A stretch of DNA of 64,000 nucleotides from Streptomyces sp. NBC_00344 (GTDB lineage: Bacteria; Actinomycetota; Actinomycetes; Streptomycetales; Streptomycetaceae): NCBI RefSeq assembly GCF_036088315.1, contig NZ_CP107996.1, positions 620,001-684,000 of the forward strand, written 5' to 3'. The position numbers and the translations under genes are program-made. The notes beneath the pieces were generated by a model, which was given only the letters and a program-made list of their open reading frames with translations, was not told the origin of the DNA and did not search any database. The number at the start of each line of letters is the position of its first letter. Within the stretch, counting starts at the first letter, position 1. Below are positions 8,602-23,019 of this stretch, piece by piece.

Positions 8602-9556
8602 CCTGGCGCTCAGACGTACAAGCGCCGACCGCGACCGGATACTCGGGCTCCTCCAGGAGTACGGGGTGTACGCCGGCGTGGCCGTACTGATCCTCGCCAA
8701 CATCGCCTTCACCCCCCACTTTCTCTCCACGGAGAATTTCCGCACGCAGGCCGTGCAGGTGGCCCCGGTCCTCATCGTGGCACTCGGCATGGCACTCGCG
8801 ATCGGCAGCGAGGGCGTCGACCTCTCCGTCGGCTCGGTGATGGCGCTCTCCACCTCGCTCATCTCGCTGTATCTCGGATACGGCGTGTGGGTCGCGCTGG
8901 TCACCGCGGTGATCGGCGGCATCGTGATCGGCGTGGCCAACGGCTCGCTGATCGCCTTCATAGGCGTCCAGCCCATTGTCGCGACACTCGCGTTGATGGT
9001 CGCGGGCCGCGGTCTCGCCCTGGTGTTCCTCCCCCAGCTCAAGGACATCCGAGATCCGGGCATGGCGTCACTCGGCTCGGGGGATCTGCTGGGCATCCCC
9101 TATCTGGTACTGATCGCGGCGGCACTCGCGGTGGTCGTCGCCTTCCTGGTACGGCGCACCACGTTCGGCAGGCAGTTGCTCGCCATCGGTGACAGCCGGC
9201 CCGCCGCTCAGCTGGCGGGGCTTCCGGTACGCCGGGTACTGATCCTGGTGTATGTGTGCTCGGGTGTGCTCGCCGCGATCGCCGGTGTACTCGCATCGGC
9301 GCGGCTGCAGGCCAGTGACCCCACATCGCTCGGCAATCTGATGGAGCTGTCCGCCATCACCGCCGTGGTCGTCGGCGGTACGCCGCTGAGCGGCGGCCGG
9401 ATCCGGATCGGCGGCACCGTGGCGGGCGCCGTCCTCATCCAGCTGCTCACCGCCACGCTCATCAAGCACGATCTGCCTCCGTCCTGGACGCAGATCGCCC
9501 AGGCCGTGGTGATCGTGCTCGCGGTGTACGCGGCACGGGAACGGGGGAAGCGGTGA
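8594..9556 (+). CDS. Sugar ABC transporter permease 1 (YtfT/RbsC class)
   Basis: 320 residues, ATG overlapping the ATPase gene by 8 nt. A polytopic membrane protein with about 8-10 hydrophobic segments and the hallmark BPD_transp_2 motif GSEGVDLSVGSVMALS, plus TPLSGGRIRIGGTVAGA near the C-terminus. It pairs with the second permease to form a heterodimeric channel, as in the galactofuranose importer, where two different permeases are used instead of one. Confidence 0.95.
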   Translation: MTDLALRRTSADRDRILGLLQEYGVYAGVAVLILANIAFTPHFLSTENFRTQAVQVAPVLIVALGMALAIGSEGVDLSVGSVMALSTSLISLYLGYGVWVALVTAVIGGIVIGVANGSLIAFIGVQPIVATLALMVAGRGLALVFLPQLKDIRDPGMASLGSGDLLGIPYLVLIAAALAVVVAFLVRRTTFGRQLLAIGDSRPAAQLAGLPVRRVLILVYVCSGVLAAIAGVLASARLQASDPTSLGNLMELSAITAVVVGGTPLSGGRIRIGGTVAGAVLIQLLTATLIKHDLPPSWTQIAQAVVIVLAVYAARERGKR

Positions 9557-10572
9557 CCGCCGTGCAGTCCATCGAGACCGGACCGACGCCCGTCGGGGAG
9601 GAGCCTCTCGGTTCCACCCGGACGGAGCGGATCAGCGCGCTCGCGCAGCAGCACGGCGCGCTCGTCACCCTTGTTGTGGCGGTGATCGCGGCGTCACTGA
9701 GCTTCGACACCTTCCTCACCGGGGACAATCTCAGCAACATGGCCGTCTCGTCGGCCTTCCTCGCCGTGGTCGCCCTGGGCATGACCTTCGTGATCATCAC
9801 CGGGGGCATAGACCTCTCGGTCGGCTCGCTCTTCGCCCTGGGCGGTGTGCTCGCCGCCTGGGGATCGAAGTACGGAACACTGGTCGCGCTGCTGCTTCCG
9901 CTCGTGGTGTGCGGGCTGATCGGGCTGGTCAACGGATTGCTCATCGCCAGGGCACGGCTGGCGCCCTTCATCGTGACCCTCGCATCGCTGCTCGCCGCGC
10001 GGGGCATCCTGCTGGCCATCACCGACGAGGGCGCGACGACCTACCTCGTCGACGACAAGTCGTTCTTCGCCAAGCTCGGCCAGGACGAACTGCTGGGTGT
10101 CGGGGTGCCCGTCTGGATCACCGTCGCGCTGTTCGTGATCGGCGCGGTGGTGCTGCGCCGCAGCAGGTTCGGCCAGTATGTGTACGCGGTCGGCGGGAAC
10201 GAGGACGCGGCAGCGCTGATGGGCGCCCCGGTGGCCCGCACCAAAACCTCCGTCTATGCGCTCTCCGGGGTGTGCGCGGGGCTGGCGGGGGCGCTCAACG
10301 CGGCCTGGCTGGTCTCCGGGGTGACCATTCTCGGCTCCGGCATGGAGTTGGAGGCGATCTCCGCCGTGGTCATCGGAGGCACTCTGCTCACCGGCGGATT
10401 CGGCTTCATCAGCGGCTCGCTGGTGGGTGTGCTGCTGCTGAAGGTCATCCAGAACGTCATCAACCAGATCGGCTCGCTGGACTCCGCGTACCAGCAGGTG
10501 GTCAGCGGCGCCTTCCTGGCCGTCGTGGTCATCGCGCAGACCTGGCTGGGGCGGCGCCGCCGGATGCTATGA
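9553..10572 (+). CDS. Sugar ABC transporter permease 2 (YjfF/RbsC class)
   Basis: 339 residues from a GTG that overlaps the previous stop (GTGA), indicating translational coupling. Contains [18 protein letters not shown] and [15 protein letters not shown], the conserved CUT2 permease motifs, and about 9 membrane segments. It is clearly different in sequence from permease 1, supporting a two-permease importer. Its 3' end overlaps the convergent glgC stop by a few bases. Confidence 0.95.
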   Translation: MTAVQSIETGPTPVGEEPLGSTRTERISALAQQHGALVTLVVAVIAASLSFDTFLTGDNLSNMAVSSAFLAVVALGMTFVIITGGIDLSVGSLFALGGVLAAWGSKYGTLVALLLPLVVCGLIGLVNGLLIARARLAPFIVTLASLLAARGILLAITDEGATTYLVDDKSFFAKLGQDELLGVGVPVWITVALFVIGAVVLRRSRFGQYVYAVGGNEDAAALMGAPVARTKTSVYALSGVCAGLAGALNAAWLVSGVTILGSGMELEAISAVVIGGTLLTGGFGFISGSLVGVLLLKVIQNVINQIGSLDSAYQQVVSGAFLAVVVIAQTWLGRRRRML

Positions 10573-11784
10573 GACCTGCCGGCCCTTGCCCAGGGCTATG
10601 ACACCGTTGTCCGAAACCGTGTAGAGCTCCCGGTCCCGCTCGGGGTTGACGCCGATCGTCGCCCCGGGCGGGACGTCCACGTTCTTGTCGAGGATGGAGC
10701 CTCTGACCACCGCGCCCCGACCGACCCTTACGTTGTCGTGCAGCACCGAGCCCTGGACGACTGCGCCTTCTTCGACAACGACACCCGGTGAGAGCACCGA
10801 CCGGGTGACCTGGCCGCGGATGACGCATCCCGCGCTGACGATGGACTCCCCCGCGATGCCGCCGGCCACGAACCGGGCCGCGGGCAGCTGGCCGGGGTGC
10901 GTGTAGATGGGCCAGCGCCGGTTGTCGAGATTGAAGACCGGCTGCTCGGAGATCAGATCCATATGGGCGTCGTAGTACGCGTCGAGGGTTCCCACGTCGC
11001 GCCAGTAGCCGTGATCGCGTGGTGTCTCGCCCGGTACGTGGTTCTCGTCGAAGTCGTAGAGCTGTGCCACTCCGCGCTCGGTGAGCATGGGAAGGATCGA
11101 GCCGCCCATGTCGTGCACCGACGACACGTCCTCCGAGTCCTGTCGCAGGGCGTCGACCAGAACCTTGGTGCTGAAGAGGTAGTTGCCCATTGAGGCGAAC
11201 ACCCGGTTCCGGTCGCCCGGCAGACCGGGCGGATCCGCCGGCTTCTCCAGGAAGCGCTCCACCCGTGTCCCGTCCGACGCGGGGGTGATGATCCCGAACG
11301 ACGACGCCTCGGCGCGAGGCACCTTGATCCCGGCGACGGTCACCCCGGCCCCGCTGTCCATATGGCGTTCCAGCATCTGACGCGGATCCATCCGGTAGAC
11401 ATGGTCCGCACCGAACACCGCTATGTAGTCGGGCTGTTCGTCATGCACGAGATTGAGCGACTGCAGGATCGCGTCCGCACTGCCCAGATACCAGCGCGGT
11501 CCCAGACGTTGCTGGGCGGGGACCGGTGTGACGTAGTTTCCGAGCAGACTCGACATCCGCCAGGTGGTGGTCACATGACGGTCGAGCGAGTGTGACTTGT
11601 ACTGGGTGAGCACGCAGTTGCGCAGGATGCCGGCATTGACGAGGTTCGAAAGAACGAAGTCGACCAGACGGTAGGTGCCGCCGAACGTCACCGCTGGTTT
11701 GGCGCGATCGGCGGTGAGCGGCATCAGCCGCTTGCCCTCCCCGCCGGCCAGTACGATCCCGAGTACCGAAGGTCCAACGCGCAT
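10567..11784 (-). CDS. glgC: Glucose-1-phosphate adenylyltransferase (ADP-glucose pyrophosphorylase)
   Basis: 405 residues. The N-terminal nucleotidyltransferase domain carries [22 protein letters not shown] (pyrophosphorylase signature), then [13 protein letters not shown] and [14 protein letters not shown]; the C-terminal part is a left-handed beta-helix acyltransferase-like repeat region. Converts glucose-1-phosphate and ATP to ADP-glucose. It is the second gene of a two-gene operon, 30 bp after the glycosyltransferase that uses ADP-glucose. Confidence 0.97.
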   Translation of the reverse strand: MRVGPSVLGIVLAGGEGKRLMPLTADRAKPAVTFGGTYRLVDFVLSNLVNAGILRNCVLTQYKSHSLDRHVTTTWRMSSLLGNYVTPVPAQQRLGPRWYLGSADAILQSLNLVHDEQPDYIAVFGADHVYRMDPRQMLERHMDSGAGVTVAGIKVPRAEASSFGIITPASDGTRVERFLEKPADPPGLPGDRNRVFASMGNYLFSTKVLVDALRQDSEDVSSVHDMGGSILPMLTERGVAQLYDFDENHVPGETPRDHGYWRDVGTLDAYYDAHMDLISEQPVFNLDNRRWPIYTHPGQLPAARFVAGGIAGESIVSAGCVIRGQVTRSVLSPGVVVEEGAVVQGSVLHDNVRVGRGAVVRGSILDKNVDVPPGATIGVNPERDRELYTVSDNGVIALGKGRQVS

Positions 11785-11814
11785 GGCCGCTCCCCTGTTT
11801 GATCCAACGCGCCT

Positions 11815-12987
11815 CTACCTGTTCCCACTCGCCTTCGCGAGCGATTCGTACACCTCGACGGTGCGCCGGGCCACCTGCTCCCAGCCGAACTCACGCACCG
11901 CACGCTCCCGGCCGGCCGCCCCCATCCGGGCCGAGAGCCCCCGGTCGGTCAGCACCCGGTTCAGGGCCGCGGCGAGCCCGGCCACGAAGCCTGCCGGGTC
12001 GCCCCCCTCGTACGGCACGAGCAGTCCTGTCGCCCCGTCCGAGACGACCTCCGGGATACCGCCGACGGCCGATGCGACAACTGCGGTGCCGCATGCCATC
12101 GCCTCCAGATTGACGATGCCCAGCGGCTCGTACACCGACGGACACACGAACACGTCCGCCCGGCTGAGCAGTTGGATCACATCGGGGCGCGGCAACATCT
12201 CAGGGATCCAGTGCACACCGTCGCGGGCGGTGCGGAGATCGTCGACCAGATCGCGGAACTCCCGCTCGATCGCCGGTGTGTCGGGGGCTCCGGCACAGAG
12301 CACCAGCTGCGCTCCGGGGGTCAGCCGGTGAGCCGCCCGCAACAGATGGGGGACACCCTTCTGACGGGTGATGCGTCCCACGAACAGCACCATGGGGCGG
12401 TCCGGGTCGATGCCGAACCGCTCAAGCACATCCGTGCCCGACACCGGCCGGTACAGCCCGGTGTCGATGCCGTTGTGCACGACGTGCACCGCGTCCGGGT
12501 CCAGAGCGGGATAGCACGAGAGGATGTCGGCCCGCATGCCGCGGGAGACCGCGATGACCGCGTCGGCCGACTCGGCCGCGGTGCGTTCGGCCCAGCTGGA
12601 GAGCGCATACCCGCCGCCGAGCTGTTCGGCCTTCCAGGGGCGTAGCGGCTCGAGGGAGTGCGCGGTCATCACGTGCGGGATTCCGTACAGCAGCTTCGCC
12701 AGATGACCGGCCAGGTTGGTGTACCAGGTGTGCGAGTGCACCAGCTCGCAGTCCTTGACCGCGGCGGTGAAGGAAAGGTCGACGGAGAGGGTGCGCAGTG
12801 CGTCGTTGGCGCCGTCCAGCGCCGGGGCGGCCCGGTGGCGGGTCAGACCCGCCTCCGCCCCTTCGCCCCAGGAGTGCACCTCGAGGTCGGTGAGCGCCCG
12901 TAACTCCCGGGCGAGGAATTCCACGTGGACGCCGGCGCCGCCGTAGACGTCCGGCGGATACTCGCGGGTGAGCAGGCCCACTCTCAT
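11815..12987 (-). CDS. glgA: GT4 glycogen synthase / alpha-maltose-1-phosphate synthase
   Basis: 390 residues from the ATG at 12987 with SD GAGGGGG; upstream in-frame ATGs lack an SD. MRVGLLTREYPPDVYGGAGVHVEFL is the start of the actinobacterial (Corynebacterium-type) glycogen synthase, a GT4 GT-B enzyme of about 390 residues, unlike the GT5 enzyme of about 480 residues in enterobacteria. Later motifs: VLFVGRITRQKGVPHLL and the donor-site segment VCPSVYEPLGIVNLEAMACGTAVVASAVGG. In mycobacteria the orthologous enzyme (GlgM) makes maltose-1-phosphate from ADP-glucose and glucose-1-phosphate for the GlgE pathway, so the gene could equally be called glgM. It lies directly upstream of glgC. Confidence 0.93.
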   Translation of the reverse strand: MRVGLLTREYPPDVYGGAGVHVEFLARELRALTDLEVHSWGEGAEAGLTRHRAAPALDGANDALRTLSVDLSFTAAVKDCELVHSHTWYTNLAGHLAKLLYGIPHVMTAHSLEPLRPWKAEQLGGGYALSSWAERTAAESADAVIAVSRGMRADILSCYPALDPDAVHVVHNGIDTGLYRPVSGTDVLERFGIDPDRPMVLFVGRITRQKGVPHLLRAAHRLTPGAQLVLCAGAPDTPAIEREFRDLVDDLRTARDGVHWIPEMLPRPDVIQLLSRADVFVCPSVYEPLGIVNLEAMACGTAVVASAVGGIPEVVSDGATGLLVPYEGGDPAGFVAGLAAALNRVLTDRGLSARMGAAGRERAVREFGWEQVARRTVEVYESLAKASGNR

Positions 12988-13254
12988 GACGGTCCCCCTC
13001 ACCATCCGTATGCCGTCCATCACCGACTGCCCCTAGATGGTCACGCACATGCCTCCGGCGGGGAAGACCGCTGCACACACGCGGGCGGCACGGCGCGGCC
13101 CATCCCCGGGCGCTGACGTGGGATCCATCCGTGCTGACCTGGTCCACCACCGGGAGGACGACTTCCGGTGGACTGCCGTACTGCTCTGGTAGTACGCACA
13201 AGTCGGTGCTTGAGGACGACGACTTCTCGGCCGGAAAGAGAGATCGTTGAGAAC

Positions 13255-18068
<4,814 letters not shown>

Positions 18069-18238
18069 GGACGCGCCGGTTCGGGCCCGTTGGGCCCGGG
18101 AGGTGCCGCGCCGCCGGCGGGGTGGAAGACGACGCGGCACGCGGAGCTGCGGACCCGGGCGTGCCCGCCGGGCCCGCAGAGCTGAGAACCCCCGCCTGGT
18201 GCCGCGCTGCCGCCACTGGCATGGCCGGTACCGGCGGA

Positions 18239-18278
18239 GTCGGGGCGGTGAGCGAGCGCCCTCCCTCACCGCCCCGAC
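18239..18278 (+). terminator. Terminator between GH3 and DUF1996 genes
   Basis: Perfect 14-bp stem (18239-18252 with 18265-18278), 12-nt loop, followed on the plus strand by GTTTTAT. It serves the GH3 transcript and may act for the convergent minus-strand gene too. Confidence 0.75.
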
Positions 18279-18281
18279 GTT

Positions 18282-19370
18282 TTATGGCAGTTGGTACTTG
18301 TCGTTGAGCGCGGCGCCCCGCTCCGGGTGCGCCTGGTCGTAGCCGCGGGCATCGCACTGCAGGCCGCCGGTGATGCAGTGGGTGACCATGGCCTGGAGGG
18401 TCGGCGCGTCCCAGCCGTTGAAGAAGTCGTAGTGGAAGCTGTGGCCCAGCCCGCTGGCCAGCTTCACCTGCGACATGTCGCCGTTGACCGGCCAGGCCAT
18501 CTTGAACTCGATCATCGGCACCGCCACCGGGTGGTCGGCCGGGCAGACGTTCTGGTTGGCGCCCGTCGCCACCGGGTAGGCCATGTGGCTGTGGTGGTCG
18601 GGCACGTCCAGATGGATGCCGTCCCAGCAACTCGGGGCCTGGAGACGGATGTTGAGCTGGGTGTCCTGACTGGTCGGGCAGCTCGCCGGGAATTCGAAGT
18701 TGTGATACGACTCCCCGCACTCCCAGCCCTCGACCGTGCCCTTGAGGTTCTTGAACTCGTCCTCGGACTGCATCGGGCTGCCCACCACGAACCGCAGACC
18801 CTTGGGGAAGGGGCGGACGCTGGTGTAGTCGTTCACCCCCGTCTTGTAGTAGATCGTCTGCGGGCCGACCGGAAGGATCTTCTGGTCCCCCTTGTAGAGA
18901 CTCGGCATCCAGTAGCCGGACTTGTCACCGACCGCGAGACAGGCGGTGCCGCCCTGCTGCAGTGAAGCGGTGGTGGTGTTGGCGTTCGTGGAGGTGTTTC
19001 CCATGAAGGTGTGGTCATGGGACTTGCCGGGCTGCCCGGGATAGACGACCGGGTCGTCCGGCGCGGTGTGCGTCACCGCGCACTTCGCCTGGAACTCGTG
19101 GAAGTACGCGTGCGGCGGGTCGAAGGTGGACGGCGTGACCCCGGTGACCGGCGGGTCGGCCAAGATGTAACCGTCTCCGTCCGGATCGTCGCCCGACGCG
19201 ACGGTCGAGGCGGCCATGTTCATGGCCTGATGGCCGGTGTGAGCCGCCGAGGACGGCGCGCTCCCGGAGTCGGGGCTGGCTGCGGCGCCGATGGCAGTGA
19301 GCCCCGTGCCGGTCAGGGCGAGGGCTGCGGCCACCATCAGGCCGGAGAAGAAGGTGGATCTGCGGACCAT
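18282..19370 (-). CDS. Secreted DUF1996-domain protein
   Basis: 362 residues from the ATG at 19370, with SD GGAGG 5 nt upstream; the ATG at 19382 overlaps this SD and is rejected. Signal peptide RRSTFFSGLMVAAALALTG with cleavage near AIGAAASP. The mature part carries the DUF1996 hallmarks: conserved His and Cys residues (CAVTHTAPDD, GKSHDHTFMG, CWDGIHLDVPDHHSHMAYP, CPADHPVAVPMIEFKM). The family is found in secreted proteins of actinomycetes and fungi, often beside carbohydrate-active enzymes; its biochemical activity is unknown to me. It has an operator identical to that of GH3 and is likely co-regulated. Confidence 0.88.
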   Translation of the reverse strand: MVRRSTFFSGLMVAAALALTGTGLTAIGAAASPDSGSAPSSAAHTGHQAMNMAASTVASGDDPDGDGYILADPPVTGVTPSTFDPPHAYFHEFQAKCAVTHTAPDDPVVYPGQPGKSHDHTFMGNTSTNANTTTASLQQGGTACLAVGDKSGYWMPSLYKGDQKILPVGPQTIYYKTGVNDYTSVRPFPKGLRFVVGSPMQSEDEFKNLKGTVEGWECGESYHNFEFPASCPTSQDTQLNIRLQAPSCWDGIHLDVPDHHSHMAYPVATGANQNVCPADHPVAVPMIEFKMAWPVNGDMSQVKLASGLGHSFHYDFFNGWDAPTLQAMVTHCITGGLQCDARGYDQAHPERGAALNDKYQLP

Positions 19371-19423
19371 ACGGACCTCCATGCGGCTCTGTGTGGGACG
19401 GGGGAGGAACTCGGCACACCATG

Positions 19424-19437
19424 GGAGAGCGCTCTCC
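19424..19437. promoter_or_regulatory. LacI-type operator GGAGAGCGCTCTCC
   Basis: Perfect palindrome 54 bp upstream of the DUF1996 start, identical over 14 bp to the site at 15570. Confidence 0.7.
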
Positions 19438-19672
19438 GAAGCGGTCACAGTGTTACGCCGCGCGCGAGCGGGAGTCAATAGTCGACGAACAGACTGTTGC
19501 CGTAGGAGAGTTGGGTTCACCTTTCGAACCGTCCCGGTCGACAGCCGCCTCCTTTCGGCCCGCCGGAGAGCGAGATCCGGGGTCGGCCGGAGCGATACCG
19601 TCCCCTATCGGACGGCCACGGTCACGACCGCCGTCGATTGCATTGACGTGAGCACGACCAATGATTAGTTTC

Positions 19673-19686
19673 GGGAAGCGCTCTCC
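19673..19686. promoter_or_regulatory. LacI-type operator variant GGGAAGCGCTCTCC
   Basis: AGCGCT-cored near-palindrome 50 bp upstream of the GH76 ATG. It differs from the two perfect copies only in the outer left arm. Confidence 0.6.
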
Positions 19687-19735
19687 GTTACCGCAGTGCC
19701 ATCCCTTCAGTCTCCGGATAGTCTCGGGAGCCCCC

Positions 19736-21193
19736 ATGAAGCGAATCAAATCTGCTTCCACCGCGCTCTTCTCCCTCCTGACAACGTTGTCTCTCCTGAT
19801 GGTCTGGAATCCGCCGGCATCGGCGGCACCCCCGGCGGCAATCGACGCAGCCGTCTGCAACAAGTACTGCGACGCCCGGGATCCCGGACTGAGTACCCAG
19901 GACAGGATTCCCGTCACCACCTCGCTGTCCTCGCGCTCGATCGCCCTGCATTTCGACGACACCGACGCGATGGGCTGGGCGTCCATCGACAACGGCGGCG
20001 CAGGCGACGAAGTGTGGCTGGACCGTTCCATGGACGGGGGCAGGACCTGGTCGGCGGGCAGCAGACTGGGCGACACCACGGTGCCTGCCGGGCACAGTGG
20101 CTGGCGCAGCCAGATGTTCAACGTCGACGACTGGAACACTCTGGGCGTGGGCTCACTGCGCGCCTGCGGCAAGGCGGCCGGCGGCAGCATCGCCTGTACC
20201 GCGTGGGCCCGCACCACCTGGAACGCGGGCGACCGGCGAACGGCCGCGGCCACCGCCCTGATGATGTCGTTCGACCGCGGCACCAAGCTCTTCGGGGGAA
20301 ACGGCTGGTGGACCGGTGCCAACGCGCTGACCGCCGTCATCGACAACGCCCGGGTCAGCGGTATGGGCAGCTACACCTACGCCATCTCCCAGACGTACGA
20401 CAAGAACATCAGCGCCCAGGGAGGCAACTTCACCAACGAATACCTCGACGACACGGGCTGGTGGGGTCTCGCGTGGGTGGACGCCTACGACATGACCGGC
20501 GACAGCCGCTATCTCAGCACCGCACGAGCCGACGCGGACCACATGTTCGCCTACTGGACCAGCACCTGTGGCGGCGGAGTCAAGTGGAACCAGAGCGGCA
20601 CGTACAAGAACGCCATCACCAACGAACTCTTCCTCCAGCTCACCGCCGCCCTGCACAACCGCATCCCCGGTGACACCACCTATCTGGACCGGGCCCGCAA
20701 CGAGTGGAACTGGTTCCGGAACAGCGGCATGATCAACAGCGCTCACATGATCAACGACGGTCTCGACGACTCCTGCGGCAACAACGGCCAGACCGCCTGG
20801 ACGTACAACCAGGGAGTGGTACTGGGCGGGCTTACCGAGCTGTACCGGGCGGACGGGGACGCCTCTCTGCTGTCGACCGCGCGCACCCTGGCCGGCGCCT
20901 CCAGCACCGCGCTCGAGACCGACAGCGTGCTGCGTGAGCCCGGAGAAGGCGACAGCTGCACAGGCGACGGCCCATCGTTCAAGGGCGCCTATATCCGCGG
21001 ACTCGGCAAGCTGAACGGTCAGTTGACCGACCACCCTTATGCCGGGACCCTGCGCCGCTGGGCGGACAGCGCATACGTCCACGACCGCAATGCTCTCGAC
21101 CAGTACGGCCCGCACTGGAGCGGGGGCAACGGCAGCACCGACTACGGGTGCCAGCAGAGCGTCCTCGACCTCCTCAACGCGGCCGGCAGCTGA
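19736..21193 (+). CDS. Secreted GH76 (alpha-1,6-mannanase-like) protein
   Basis: 485 residues from the ATG at 19736 (SD GGGAG). Signal peptide with hydrophobic core ALFSLLTTLSLLMVW, cleaved near PASAAP. Residues of about 35-160 form a beta-rich N-terminal domain (CDARDPGLSTQDR, DEVWLDRSMDGGRTW). The GH76 alpha/alpha toroid starts near 165; the paired catalytic Asp are at about 238-239 in EYLDDTGWWGLAW, with NAITNELFLQLTAALH and TYNQGVVLGGLTELY typical of the family. GH76 enzymes cleave alpha-1,6-mannan of fungal walls or actinobacterial lipomannan. Unusually, it has operators of both types seen in this window. Confidence 0.93.
   Translation: MKRIKSASTALFSLLTTLSLLMVWNPPASAAPPAAIDAAVCNKYCDARDPGLSTQDRIPVTTSLSSRSIALHFDDTDAMGWASIDNGGAGDEVWLDRSMDGGRTWSAGSRLGDTTVPAGHSGWRSQMFNVDDWNTLGVGSLRACGKAAGGSIACTAWARTTWNAGDRRTAAATALMMSFDRGTKLFGGNGWWTGANALTAVIDNARVSGMGSYTYAISQTYDKNISAQGGNFTNEYLDDTGWWGLAWVDAYDMTGDSRYLSTARADADHMFAYWTSTCGGGVKWNQSGTYKNAITNELFLQLTAALHNRIPGDTTYLDRARNEWNWFRNSGMINSAHMINDGLDDSCGNNGQTAWTYNQGVVLGGLTELYRADGDASLLSTARTLAGASSTALETDSVLREPGEGDSCTGDGPSFKGAYIRGLGKLNGQLTDHPYAGTLRRWADSAYVHDRNALDQYGPHWSGGNGSTDYGCQQSVLDLLNAAGS
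19780..19791. promoter_or_regulatory. GACAACGTTGTC palindrome inside the GH76 coding start
   Basis: Identical in all 12 bp to the operator at 1949 and lying 45 bp inside the GH76 reading frame, in the signal-peptide region. A LacI protein bound here could act as a roadblock. It may also be chance. Confidence 0.45.
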
Positions 21194-21218
21194 CCGGCAC
21201 GGCGGCCGGTCCGGCTGC

Positions 21219-21258
21219 GGAGCCCCGGACCCCGGCATCGTCCGGGATCCGGGGCTCC
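21219..21258 (+). terminator. Terminator after GH76
   Basis: Two 17-nt arms (21219-21235, 21242-21258; 16 of 17 paired) with a 6-nt loop, 26 bp past the stop codon. Confidence 0.75.
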
Positions 21259-21492
21259 GCCCGCTCCGGTCGCCTGTCGGGGACCACCCGCGCCCACGGC
21301 ATCCCGGGAGCCGTACCCGCGATGACACGCCCGGCGCCGTCGTCCTCACACCCAGGCCGCGACCGGCACTCCGTGCGACGATGGGAACTCGGCGCCCGGG
21401 CACCTGGAACAGGCCATGGAGCAGGAGTCCAGGGGCCCGTGACACACACTTCGCGCACGTCCTCCATGCAAGCGACAGGAGTGGGATACCGC

Positions 21493-22953
21493 ATGCCAGG
21501 CACGACAGGGCACCAGGGCACAGCACAGATCGGCGTCACGGGACTCGCGGTCATGGGCCGCAACCTCGCGCGTAACTTCGCGCGCCATGGGTTCACCGTC
21601 GCGCTGCACAACCGCACGGCGTCCAAGACGCACGCCCTGGTGGACGAGTTCGGCGAGGAAGGCATCTTCGTACCGACCGAGGCCGCCAAGGACTTCGTCG
21701 CAGCCCTGGAGCGCCCCCGCCGACTGGTGATCATGGTGAAGGCGGGCGAGCCGACCGATGCCGTGATCAAGGAGTTCGCCCCGCTCCTCGAAGAGGGCGA
21801 TGTCATCATCGACGGCGGCAACGCCCATTTCGAGGACACCCGGCGCCGCGAGAAGGACCTGCGTGAGCAGGGCATCCATTTCGTCGGCACCGGCATCTCC
21901 GGCGGCGAGGAGGGCGCGCTGCACGGGCCGAGCATCATGCCGGGAGGTTCAGCCGAGTCCTACGAGTCGCTGGGACCGCTGCTGGAGAAGATCGCAGCCA
22001 AGGCCGCGGACGGCACGCCGTGCACGACCCATATCGGTCGCGATGGTGCCGGACACTTCGTCAAGATGGTGCACAACGGCATCGAGTACGCCGACATGCA
22101 GCTGATCGCCGAGGCGTACCACCTGCTGCGCGCCGTCGCCGGCTACACACCGGAGAAGATCGCCGACACGTTCCGCAGCTGGAACACCGGGCGACTCGAC
22201 TCGTATCTGATCGAGATCACCGCGGAAGTGCTCGCCCACAAGGACGCGGCGACCGGAAAGCCCTTCGTCGACGTCGTCGCTGACGAAGCCGAGCAGAAGG
22301 GCACCGGTCGCTGGACCGTGCAGATCGCACTCGATCTGGGGGTCCCCGTCTCCGGTATCGCGGAAGCAGTGTTCGCCCGCTCCCTGTCCGGCCACGCCGA
22401 ACTGCGCAAGGCATCGCGCGGGCTGCCGGGCCCCACCACGGAGCCGCTGAGCGAAGCTGATGCCTCGCGCTTCGCCGACCAGGTGGAGCAGGCGCTGTAC
22501 GCGTCCAAGATCGTTTCCTACACGCAGGGCTTCCACCAGATCACCGCGGGGAGCGAGAAGTACGACTGGAACATCGACCTGGGCGCGGTGGCTTCGATCT
22601 GGCGGGCAGGCTGCATCATCCGGGCCGCCTTCCTCGACCGGATCCGTGAGGCCTACGACGCCGATCCCGAGCTGGCGAGCCTGCTCTCCGACAACAAGTT
22701 CGCGTCGGAGATCGGCGGGGCGCAGGACGACTGGCGCGCGGTGGTCGCTGCCGCGGCGCGCCAGGGCGTCCCGACACCGGGCTTCTCGGCGGCTCTGGCG
22801 TACTACGACGCGCTGCGCGCCGAGCGGCTGCCCGCCGCGCTCACTCAGGGGCAGCGCGACTTCTTCGGGGCGCACACCTACCGTCGCACCGACCGCGAGG
22901 GATCGTTCCACACCCTCTGGGGCGGCGACCGCTCGGAGACCGGTACGGGCTGA
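21493..22953 (+). CDS. gnd: 6-phosphogluconate dehydrogenase, decarboxylating
   Basis: 486 residues from the ATG at 21493 with SD AGGAGTGGG; the upstream in-frame extension (115 codons) overlaps the GH76 terminator and is rejected. Rossmann NADP site IGVTGLAVMGRNLARNF; substrate signature GISGGEEGALHGPSIMPGG; catalytic Lys/Asn segment FVKMVHNGIEYADMQ; C-terminal helical dimer domain ending YRRTDREGSFHTLW. It converts 6-phosphogluconate to ribulose-5-phosphate with NADPH formation in the oxidative pentose phosphate pathway. The length is that of the homodimeric long-chain form. Stands alone with its own terminator. Confidence 0.98.
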   Translation: MPGTTGHQGTAQIGVTGLAVMGRNLARNFARHGFTVALHNRTASKTHALVDEFGEEGIFVPTEAAKDFVAALERPRRLVIMVKAGEPTDAVIKEFAPLLEEGDVIIDGGNAHFEDTRRREKDLREQGIHFVGTGISGGEEGALHGPSIMPGGSAESYESLGPLLEKIAAKAADGTPCTTHIGRDGAGHFVKMVHNGIEYADMQLIAEAYHLLRAVAGYTPEKIADTFRSWNTGRLDSYLIEITAEVLAHKDAATGKPFVDVVADEAEQKGTGRWTVQIALDLGVPVSGIAEAVFARSLSGHAELRKASRGLPGPTTEPLSEADASRFADQVEQALYASKIVSYTQGFHQITAGSEKYDWNIDLGAVASIWRAGCIIRAAFLDRIREAYDADPELASLLSDNKFASEIGGAQDDWRAVVAAAARQGVPTPGFSAALAYYDALRAERLPAALTQGQRDFFGAHTYRRTDREGSFHTLWGGDRSETGTG

Positions 22954-22962
22954 CCGCCCGCG

Positions 22963-22993
22963 CCGGGGCCGCGCGGTCCCGGCGCGGCCCCGG
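22963..22993 (+). terminator. Terminator after gnd
   Basis: Perfect 12-bp GC stem (22963-22974 with 22982-22993), 7-nt loop, directly after the gnd stop. Confidence 0.75.
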
Positions 22994-23019
22994 CCCACGG
23001 CCCGGTCCTGCGCCGCGGG

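Noticed and set aside
6982..9096. 704-codon minus-strand frame
   Set aside because: Antisense of the transporter ATPase and permease genes; no family resemblance.
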